Source: Planctomycetales bacterium
GTDB taxonomy: Bacteria > Planctomycetota > JAKEIC01
Length of the DNA: 46,169 nucleotides
Assembly (NCBI GenBank): GCA_022614695.1
Contig: JAKEIC010000086.1
Span: forward strand, 1-46,169
Direction of reading: 5' to 3'
In this document: one piece after another, positions 8,145 through 15,654 of the stretch
How the letters are laid out: the number at the start of each line of letters is the position of its first letter
How positions within the stretch are numbered: position 1 is the first letter of the stretch
The notes under the pieces: model-generated
What the model saw: the letters and a program-made list of their open reading frames with translations, nothing else
Databases searched by the model: none
Told to the model about the DNA's origin: nothing
Translations under genes and position numbers: made by a program

Positions 8145-11100
8145 CTACTTGGCCTCGACCGACGAGCCGGCCAGCCTAGCCTCAATCGCCGAGAGCCGCG
8201 CCTCGAGGGCCGCGATCTTTGCGTCCTTCTCCTTCACGACAGAGTAGAGCCCCTGGATCGCCGCCAGCGCGACGCCGTCGGCATCGATCGTGACGATGTG
8301 CCGTTCGTCTTCGCCGATCCTGAACGCGGCGTAGAAATCCTGTGCCATGGGCCCCATGTGCCGGATAGACGGACTCTCGCTCTTGTAGTTCCAGGTGCTC
8401 ATCGGGATCACGCTGAGCCGGTCCAGGATCTCGCGGGCGTTCACCGCCTCGAAGTTCTCCTTGAGATTCCGATCGCTCACGGCCGCCCAGGCGTTGGCGC
8501 CGGTGGCGAGCGTGACGCCCGCGGTGAGCGTCCCGTTCGAGTAGAACCGTACTCCGCCCGAGCATCGCGCTGTCCACTCGTTGGCAGCGCTGGAGAGGAG
8601 GTCCGTGCCCGTGCCGTCGCCCCAGACGAAGGACCCCAGGTGGTTCGCCTTCGCGCGGTTCCCTGCCGCGAACGCGTAGGTATTCGTCGCCGAGTTGTTA
8701 ACGCCGCCCGGTACCGTCGCGAAGGTCCCACTCGCCGTATTGTCCTGTCCGCCGCCGACCGCGGAGTTGTTGCCCGTGGCGAAGGATCGGAGACCTCCCG
8801 CCGCCGTGGACCAGAAGCTCGTCGCCTGGTTATTCTCGCCACCTCCCACCGTGCTTGACTGCCCGGTCGCGATGTTGTTGCTGCCGCCGCCGACGGTCGC
8901 GTAGGGGCGATCGGAGTTGGTCCCCGCGTTGTCGCCGGCCTGGTTGTTGTTCCCTCCTCCGATGGTGCAGTTGGAGTCCGTCACGAGATTCGAGTTGCCT
9001 CCGGAGATCGTGCCGTATACGAAGGCGTTGATGGTCTGGAAGTCGCCGCCCCCGATGAACCCACCACCGCCGCCGGAGAGCGCGTGGCCGAGTCCACCGA
9101 CGATTGACTGGTTGTTCCCCGCAGTGATCGCATTGCTGACTCCGCCGGCGATGACGTTATTCCCGGCTCCCCCGCACGCGTTTCCGGAGCCCCCTCCGAC
9201 GGTGTTGTTGGCCACAGTCGCCGAGTTATTGAGGCCTCCGCCGACAGTGCCGTAGTTCGCGGTGACAGAGTTCGGAGTCAGGGCGTTACCTCCTCCGGAT
9301 ACCGTCGCCCCAACGACTCCCGCCGCCACGGAGTTGTTGGGGTGTCCACCGATGAAATTCGGGCTCGTGGCATTAGGCTCGAGACGCAGCGCTCGGACGT
9401 TGTTGACCCTGAAACTCAGTGCCACGCCGTCCGTCGTCCCGATGAAGTTGGTCCCGTCCACCGTGCCGGCGTTCCCCAGGATGTCCCACTTGTTGCCGTG
9501 GGTGTGGAGCGACTGAGCGTTGCTCGTCGCGCCCCCGGTGAGAATCGAGAGGTTGGCACCGGTCGCGCCCGTGGTCCACGCGCTGCCGCCGATCTGGAAG
9601 GTGCCAGCGCCGACCTCAAGCGCTACCCCGCCGGCCGAATTCTCGAAGTAACCTCCGATACCCGACGCCGCGCCCGCCCTCCCGCGCACCCCGTTCCCGG
9701 TTGATACGTTGCCGAACACTCCCCAGCCGCCCGTATCGAACCCGTACACGCCGATCCCTGAGCCGCCGCCAACCCCATAGACGCCCCAGCCGCCAGAGTA
9801 GGCGGTGCTGCCGTAGACGCCGATGGAACTCCCCAGGAGGCCGGTAGTGTCCGAGTTGTAACCCTGCACGCCGTATCCGGCGGACGAGGCCGTAACGCCC
9901 CGGACACCCGCGCCGGCGCCTGACGTGGCGGCCTGGTCGCCGTAGACCCCGACCGCTATCGGGTCGTTCGCCTGGCCGAAGACTCCGAACCCGGCGTCGC
10001 CGTCGGCCGCCGCGAGTCCGGTGCCCGTCTGTTCCCCATAGACCCCGATCGGGATGTCCTGCTGCGCCGCCACGCCGGCCGCCCCCGACAGTCCGGCAAC
10101 GCCCGCGGCGAGTCTCCCTCCGACACTGCCGAGGATGCCGACGCCCGACGCATGGCTCGCGGTGCCGAAGACTCCGTGCGGGGGGATCTGGCCGGCCTGG
10201 ATGGCGGCGGTCGTGTTCGTGTTGATCCCGTAGACGCCGCTTCCCCCGTCGTTGCGTGCCTCGCCGCGGACGCCGATAGTCTGCGCGGTCGCGCCCGTGT
10301 CAAGGTTCACTCCGTAGATGCCGAAGCCGGCAGGGCTTGTGCACTCCCCGCGCACGCCATATCCCGCGCCCACAACCGGCAGGTACTGCCCGAACACACC
10401 CGAGCCCGGACCGTTGTTCCCGGTGGGGACGATTCCCCGGATCCCGCTCCCTGCCGTCCCGGCGCCTCCGGTCACGCGTCCCTGTATGGCGTCCCCGGCT
10501 GCGCTCCCGTTGTTCACGTCCAGCCCGAAGCTGCCCGCCACGCCCGACCAGGACTGGTTGAAGTGGTTGTGCGTCGAGCTCGCGCTCACCCACGTCGGCA
10601 CGCCTCCCGAGACCGCGAGGACGTCGTTCGCGACGCCGATGCCCAACGTCTCCCACGCCGTCGCCGCTGCGTTCCGCCGGAGCAGAGACCCGGCGGTCGT
10701 CGCCGAGGTGTTCAGACCTGTGCCCCCGTACGCCGGCTGGATGATGCCCGCGTTCCACGTCCCCGACGTGACCGTCCCTGTGGCCGTGATCGCCGTGAGG
10801 TTGCCCGTCGTGATGACTGTTCCCCCCGCGTCCGGCATGATGAACGAGCGGCTCACGGTCGCGGTAGAAGTCAGGACTGAGTAGGCACCTGCGACGCTCC
10901 CGAGAATCCGGAGAACGCCGTTGTCGAGGTTGAGCTCACCGCCGAACTGCACCCTGATGATGTCCTGTCCACCGGTGTTGTCTCCCAGCGTGAGGATGCC
11001 GGCGCCCGTCGATCCCCACGAGTCGCTCGCGGTCTGGTTGATGTACTGGGCGTCGTGGCTGTGGGCGCTCCCTGGCTGCCACGTCGGCGTGCCGCCGGAG

Positions 11101-14100
11101 ATCGTGAGGACGTCGTTCGCGGCGCCCGGGGCGAGCGTACTCCACGTGCCAAGCCCGGTCGTGCGGAAGATCGATCCCAGGACCGCCGCAGACGTGTTGA
11201 TCCCGGTCCCACCGTAGGCCGCGCCGATGGGGGTGCCGTTCCACGTCCCGGATGCGACCGTCCCGGTGGCCGTGATTGCCGAGAGGTTGCCCGTCGTGAT
11301 CACGGTCCCCGTCGCGTCCGGGAGGGTGATCGTGCGAGCGGCAGCGAGAGGCGCCGAGACCACCGTGGCGTAATCGACCTGGGGTGCGCCGCCCTCGAGG
11401 ATGCTCACGCCCCCGTTCGCGTTCAGTGTGTTGTTGAAGTTGGAGACGCCGCCCACGACCAGGGATCCGCTGAGCGTCGTGGCGCCCGTCACCCCGAGCG
11501 AGCCGCCCAGAGTGGAGGCGCCCGTGCCGACCGTGAACGTGCTCGCGCCCGAGACCGAGAGGGGCCCGACCGTGAGACCTCCGGTCTTGGTCTGGGCCGT
11601 AGCAGAGGTGTCCAGGAAGCTACCGGCTGTGTTGCCGCTCAGGAAGGCCGCGTTGAGGTTTGCAACCAGCGTGCTGGACACCACCGTGAACGGGGCCGTC
11701 CCCGCGGCGTTCGCGAACGAAACGTTGTTCCCTGCGTTGAACGTGATCGTGTCGGCGCCGAGGGTGCTGTCGCCGATGGCGAGGGTGCCCGCCGCGGCCG
11801 CGTTCCCCCAGGTCGTGTTCGCGTTGCTGCGCATGAAGTCGGTCGAGGTGAGCCCGTCCAGCGCGTCCGCGTTGATGTTGCTGCCCGCACCGCCCGAGCT
11901 GGGGGCCCACTGGGTCCCGTTGAAGCGGAGCACGTCGCCGGCGCCCGACGGAGCCGTTGCGGACACCCCGAAGCCCCGCAGCCCGACAACCAAGGTGGTC
12001 GCGAGCGCCCCGGTCACGTCGCCCGCCGCCGTGTGCGTGTGGGCCGTCGTCGAGTAGGCCGAGTGCGTGTGCAGCGGGCCGACGGACGCGTCGGAGCCGT
12101 TCGTGACCGTGTTCAGGTTCGCGGCCGTCGCCGTGACCGTCGTCCCGCTGATCTGCCACGTCCCCGCGATGTCGAGCGCGATGCCGCCGCCGCTCGCCGT
12201 GAACCGGCCGCCGACTCCCGTCGCCCCGGTCGCGTCGAACCGCCCGCCGATCCCCGTGACCGTCTCGCCGTAGACCCCGACGCCCGCGTTCTGGCTCCGG
12301 CCGAACACCCCGCGCGAGGTGGCGCCCGAGGTCGCGCCGACGGATCCCAGCACCCCCCAGCCTGCCGAGTGGGCGGCGTTCCCGTAGACGGCGATCGGGT
12401 TCCCGGCTGCGGCGAGGGTGTCCGTGTTCACGGCGAAGACGGCGTAACCGGCCGGGTCCGCCGTCTCGGCGCGGACCGCGTTGCCGGTCCCCGTGTTCTG
12501 GACGTAGAGCCCCGGGTTCGTCGCCCCGGTCCACGTCGCCCCGTAGTGGCTGTGCACCAGGATCGAGTGCGTGTGCAGGGCCGAGGCGTCGGTGCCGCCC
12601 GTGAGCGTGTTCAGGTTGGTCGCCGTGACGTTCGCGCTCGTGGCGATACCCCCGATCTGCCAAGTCCCCGCGATGTTGAAGGTCGTCCCCGCGTTCGTCG
12701 TCAGTGTCCCCGCGGTGAAGTTCGTCGTCGTGTTGCTGCGGAGGAACGCGGCCGAGTCGAGGGAGTCGAGCAGGTCGGCGTTCAGGCTGCTCGTGGAGCC
12801 CTGGGGCGACACGCTGATCACGCCCGACACGATGGTGATGTTCGTGCCGGCGGTATAGGTCGAGCCCGTCGCGTCGAGCGCGGGAGCCCAGGCGCTCCCG
12901 TTCCACTTGAGGACGTCGCCCGAGGCGGGGGCCGTCGCCGAGACCGGCCGCGTCTGGAGACCGTCCACCGTGGGGCTCGGATAGGTGCCGGATAGGTCGC
13001 CGGCCGCGGCGGTGCTCGTCGTGATGTCGTCCGCCGCGTTCGTGTCGCCCGTGTTCGTCACGGTCCAGGTGTTTGCCGCGAACGAGACGCTGACGCCCGT
13101 GCCGGCGGCGACGGTCGGGGCCGTCACCGTGACGGTCGAGCCGGCGGCCGAGACGGTGTTCCCGTTCGCCCCGGCGATCGTGAGCGCGCCGACGAGGCCG
13201 TTCAGGCTGTTCACCCCCGCGCCCGCGCCCCCGACCGTGAACCAGGCGCTCGTCGTCGTGTCCCACATCTTGAGGAGGTTCTGGTCGGACCGCCAGATCA
13301 TCCGGCCCTCGGGCTGGGGCCCCGCGGGGTCGGCGGTGATGTTCTCGGCGACGAGGTTCAGCGCCATGTTGCTGTTGAGCTGGAGGCTCGTCGCGGCCGT
13401 GACGGTGAGCCCCCCCACCGTCAGCGCGCCGGACTTCGTCTGGCCGGTCCCGCTCGTGTCGAGGAAGAACGAGGCGGCGTTCCCGCCGAGGAACTGCGCG
13501 TTCAGGTTCGTGACCAGGTTGGCGTTCCCGACGGAGAACGGGGCCCCGGTCGCGGGCGAGAACGACGGCGCCGTCGCGAAGGTGTAGGTGGCCGAGATCG
13601 TGGTCGGCGCGTTGTTGAGGACCACGCTCGCAGGAAGCTGCCCGGTCGTGACCGACCCGCTCAGCGCGGAGAGGGCGTGGGTGTGGAAGGAGTCGGCGTT
13701 CGTGGTCGAGCCGCCGGTGACGGTGTTGAGTCCCGTGGCGCTGGCGGTCACCGCGCTGCCGGCGATCTGCCAGCCGCCCGCGATGTTGAGCGTGGCCCCG
13801 CTGGCCACGGTGAGCGTGACGCCGGAAAGCACGCTCGAACTCAAGTTGCTCCGGAGGAAGGCGGCCGAGTCGAGCCCGTCGAGCTGGTCCGCGTTCAGGT
13901 TCGTGACGAGGGTCGAGTTCGTGCCCACGCTGAAGGGGGCCCCCGTCGAGGCCGTGAAGAGCGGCGCCGCGGAGAAGGTCGCGGCCGAGGCGAAGGTCTG
14001 GCCCGCGGACCACGACTGGGCGACGTTGAGCCGGGCGATGTTCGCCGAGAGCTGCGAGTCGGCGAGGGTGCCCGAGAGCGCCGAGAGGGCGTGCGTGTGA

Positions 14101-14594
14101 AGCAGGTCCGCGTTCGACGACCCGCCCGCCGTGAGAGTCCCCAGGTTCGCGTCGGTGACCGTCCCCGCCAGCCCCGCGTCCGTGAGGCTCCCGAGCCTCG
14201 CCGACCGCAGGGAGTAGGGCGCCGAGGTCATCTGGTAGCGCGGGGTCATGGGCGCGTCGGCGCCGACCTGCAACTCGAGGAAGTAGGTGCCGCCGAACGT
14301 GAGGGTCCCCGGGAAGGCGGTGATGCTCCCGAGCCGCACGGAGTAGACGCCGTTGGCGTTCGGGGTGACCGCGTTCCCGCCCGTGCGCGCCTCGGTCCAG
14401 AGGGCCGTCCCCCCCGTCGCGACGTTGAAGATGCGGAACGTGATGCCTGTCGCGGCCGTGATGGGGTTCCCGGAGGCGTCCGTGAGCTTCCCCTGGAAGT
14501 TCAGCTCGTTCGGCGCCTGCGCCGACGCAGGCGCGGCCGCGAAGGCCACCGCCGCGAGCGCCGCGGCCGCCGCAAAAACTGTGGTCGTCCTCAT
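8145..14594 (-). CDS. Giant surface fibre protein with C-terminal S74 chaperone domain
   Basis: A 2149-residue exported protein. A signal peptide ending AAPASAQ is followed by the same NELNFQGKLTDASG module as the 1150-residue protein. A long middle region repeats tail-fibre-like motifs (LDGLDSAAFLRSN, LDSLDSAAFLRSN) and GVYG-type repeats. Near the C-terminus are GGG-rich head repeats (TVGGGLNNSA, IVGGLGHALS) resembling trimeric autotransporter heads. It ends with a peptidase S74 intramolecular chaperone: SDRNLKENF gives Ser2040 and Lys2045 in the spacing of the self-cleavage dyad, followed by MGPMAQDFY and a terminal coiled coil. In known S74 proteins this domain drives trimerisation and then cuts itself off. 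The ATG at 14594 overlaps the TPR lipoprotein stop by 4 bp and has GGAGGT upstream. I infer a trimeric cell-surface fibre. Confidence 0.8.
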   Translation of the reverse strand: MRTTTVFAAAAALAAVAFAAAPASAQAPNELNFQGKLTDASGNPITAATGITFRIFNVATGGTALWTEARTGGNAVTPNANGVYSVRLGSITAFPGTLTFGGTYFLELQVGADAPMTPRYQMTSAPYSLRSARLGSLTDAGLAGTVTDANLGTLTAGGSSNADLLHTHALSALSGTLADSQLSANIARLNVAQSWSAGQTFASAATFSAAPLFTASTGAPFSVGTNSTLVTNLNADQLDGLDSAAFLRSNLSSSVLSGVTLTVASGATLNIAGGWQIAGSAVTASATGLNTVTGGSTTNADSFHTHALSALSGSVTTGQLPASVVLNNAPTTISATYTFATAPSFSPATGAPFSVGNANLVTNLNAQFLGGNAASFFLDTSGTGQTKSGALTVGGLTVTAATSLQLNSNMALNLVAENITADPAGPQPEGRMIWRSDQNLLKMWDTTTSAWFTVGGAGAGVNSLNGLVGALTIAGANGNTVSAAGSTVTVTAPTVAAGTGVSVSFAANTWTVTNTGDTNAADDITTSTAAAGDLSGTYPSPTVDGLQTRPVSATAPASGDVLKWNGSAWAPALDATGSTYTAGTNITIVSGVISVSPQGSTSSLNADLLDSLDSAAFLRSNTTTNFTAGTLTTNAGTTFNIAGTWQIGGIATSANVTATNLNTLTGGTDASALHTHSILVHSHYGATWTGATNPGLYVQNTGTGNAVRAETADPAGYAVFAVNTDTLAAAGNPIAVYGNAAHSAGWGVLGSVGATSGATSRGVFGRSQNAGVGVYGETVTGIGGRFDATGATGVGGRFTASGGGIALDIAGTWQISGTTVTATAANLNTVTNGSDASVGPLHTHSAYSTTAHTHTAAGDVTGALATTLVVGLRGFGVSATAPSGAGDVLRFNGTQWAPSSGGAGSNINADALDGLTSTDFMRSNANTTWGNAAAAGTLAIGDSTLGADTITFNAGNNVSFANAAGTAPFTVVSSTLVANLNAAFLSGNTAGSFLDTSATAQTKTGGLTVGPLSVSGASTFTVGTGASTLGGSLGVTGATTLSGSLVVGGVSNFNNTLNANGGVSILEGGAPQVDYATVVSAPLAAARTITLPDATGTVITTGNLSAITATGTVASGTWNGTPIGAAYGGTGINTSAAVLGSIFRTTGLGTWSTLAPGAANDVLTISGGTPTWQPGSAHSHDAQYINQTASDSWGSTGAGILTLGDNTGGQDIIRVQFGGELNLDNGVLRILGSVAGAYSVLTSTATVSRSFIMPDAGGTVITTGNLTAITATGTVTSGTWNAGIIQPAYGGTGLNTSATTAGSLLRRNAAATAWETLGIGVANDVLAVSGGVPTWVSASSTHNHFNQSWSGVAGSFGLDVNNGSAAGDAIQGRVTGGAGTAGSGIRGIVPTGNNGPGSGVFGQYLPVVGAGYGVRGECTSPAGFGIYGVNLDTGATAQTIGVRGEARNDGGSGVYGINTNTTAAIQAGQIPPHGVFGTASHASGVGILGSVGGRLAAGVAGLSGAAGVAAQQDIPIGVYGEQTGTGLAAADGDAGFGVFGQANDPIAVGVYGDQAATSGAGAGVRGVTASSAGYGVQGYNSDTTGLLGSSIGVYGSTAYSGGWGVYGVGGGSGIGVYGFDTGGWGVFGNVSTGNGVRGRAGAASGIGGYFENSAGGVALEVGAGTFQIGGSAWTTGATGANLSILTGGATSNAQSLHTHGNKWDILGNAGTVDGTNFIGTTDGVALSFRVNNVRALRLEPNATSPNFIGGHPNNSVAAGVVGATVSGGGNALTPNSVTANYGTVGGGLNNSATVANNTVGGGSGNACGGAGNNVIAGGVSNAITAGNNQSIVGGLGHALSGGGGGFIGGGDFQTINAFVYGTISGGNSNLVTDSNCTIGGGNNNQAGDNAGTNSDRPYATVGGGSNNIATGQSSTVGGGENNQATSFWSTAAGGLRSFATGNNSAVGGGQDNTASGTFATVPGGVNNSATNTYAFAAGNRAKANHLGSFVWGDGTGTDLLSSAANEWTARCSGGVRFYSNGTLTAGVTLATGANAWAAVSDRNLKENFEAVNAREILDRLSVIPMSTWNYKSESPSIRHMGPMAQDFYAAFRIGEDERHIVTIDADGVALAAIQGLYSVVKEKDAKIAALEARLSAIEARLAGSSVEAK
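14299..14511 (-). repeat. Paralogous segment, copy B (with 6298-6510)
   Basis: Second copy of the 213-bp segment encoding the shared N-terminal fibre module, about 96% identical by eye to 6298-6510 and in the same orientation. Confidence 0.85.
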
Positions 14595-15652
14595 CTGGCA
14601 CCTCCGCCGGGGGGGTTGCCCCCCCGCCCGTCAGACCCGCCGTCCGATCTGCCATCCCGGGGCGTCCCCCCGGACGCGGGCGGGGTGGTCCCGCCCGAAG
14701 CCCCGAGCTTCTCGCCCCCGAGCTTCACCTTGTCCAACTCCCCACGCTTGTCGTAGACGTCAATGAGGAGCCGCTTCGCCTGCGTGCGGAGCGGCGCCTC
14801 GGCGGCCCCCTCGGAGAGGTTCTTCAGCCGCGCCAGCGCGTCGTCGGTCCGGTTGAGCCGCAGGAGCACCTCGGCGATGTTGTAGGAGGCCTGCTCCTTC
14901 ATGGCTGTCGCCGTCGCCCTCGCTTCCGCCTCCTCCAGCACCTTAAGGGCCTTGTCGGCCTGGGCGTTCGCCAGGTAGAGCCGCGCCTTGCTGCGCGACA
15001 CGACCACGTCGCTCTCCCCCTCGCTCCCGAGCTGGTCGGCCCACTCGACCGACTTCGGGGAGTCGCCCAACTCGCCGTAGAGCTCGGAGAGCTTCTCGCA
15101 GTAGAAGTTCCGGATATCCGCCTTCTTCGCCTGGGTGTGGAGGGCCCCGTAGACGCGGATCGCGTCCTCGAGCCCCTTCCGGTAGCCCGCCGCGTCGTTC
15201 TTCGCCTGGTGGGCCTTCGCCAGGACGTAGAAGTACACGGCGTTCTCTTCGCCGAACTCCCCGAGGATGCCGATCCCCTTCTGGATCGCGCGGATTGCGT
15301 CGTCGGCGTGACCGTACTTCAGGTGGACCTGAGCCAGGTCCACCTGATACCCGGCCTCGCCCCGCCGCCGCTGGATCTCCTCCGGGGCGAGCTTCGGGTA
15401 GAGGATCACTTCGCCGCCCGGCCCGTGGCCGTGCGGCTGATCGGCCCCTGCGTGCTCGTGGCCGGCATTCGCCCCGTGCGGGTGCGCGGCCCCGACGGCC
15501 GGCTTGGCGGCCGACGCGGTCGTGCCGGCCCCCGAGGGCGCGACAGAGCCGCCGGCCGGCGCCTCGGACGACCGCCCGCCGCAGCCTGCGGCGAGCAGCG
15601 CTCCCAGCGCTCCCGCGACCGCGAACCGTGAACTGTGAACCGTGAACGGCAT
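14591..15652 (-). CDS. TPR-repeat lipoprotein
   Basis: A 353-residue predicted lipoprotein. The N-terminus runs into a hydrophobic stretch ending LLAAGCGG, a lipobox with Cys near residue 26. A low-complexity linker rich in Ala, Gly and His follows (HPHGANAGHEHAGADQPHG). From about residue 100 there are helical repeats of the tetratricopeptide type, for example YQVDLAQVHLKYGHADDAIR and YNIAEVLLRLNRTDDALARL. The start is the ATG at 15652, two bases after the Kelch gene stop. The first residues (PFTVHSSRF) are encoded by a 7-bp tandem repeat, so the gene start has been built on, or overrun by, that repeat. The stop overlaps the S74 fibre start by 4 bp. A scaffolding role in assembling the surface fibre is inferred from context. 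Confidence 0.75.
   Translation of the reverse strand: MPFTVHSSRFAVAGALGALLAAGCGGRSSEAPAGGSVAPSGAGTTASAAKPAVGAAHPHGANAGHEHAGADQPHGHGPGGEVILYPKLAPEEIQRRRGEAGYQVDLAQVHLKYGHADDAIRAIQKGIGILGEFGEENAVYFYVLAKAHQAKNDAAGYRKGLEDAIRVYGALHTQAKKADIRNFYCEKLSELYGELGDSPKSVEWADQLGSEGESDVVVSRSKARLYLANAQADKALKVLEEAEARATATAMKEQASYNIAEVLLRLNRTDDALARLKNLSEGAAEAPLRTQAKRLLIDVYDKRGELDKVKLGGEKLGASGGTTPPASGGTPRDGRSDGGSDGRGGNPPGGGAR
15620..15647 (-). repeat. Heptanucleotide tandem repeat (GTTCACG family)
   Basis: Four 7-bp units, read on the minus strand as GTTCACG, GTTCACA, GTTCACG and GTTCGCG. They fall inside the first codons of the TPR lipoprotein. The same family occurs at 29335-29369 and 31431-31458. Confidence 0.8.
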
Positions 15653-15654
15653 TT

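Noticed and set aside
3132..14594. Prophage tail-fibre region
   Set aside because: Fibre-like and S74 domains are present, but both proteins have signal peptides and no capsid, terminase, integrase or lysis genes occur nearby.
11620..14655. 1011-codon minus-strand open frame inside the S74 fibre gene
   Set aside because: It lies in another frame of the same strand, has no signal peptide or domain, and is fully explained by the fibre gene.
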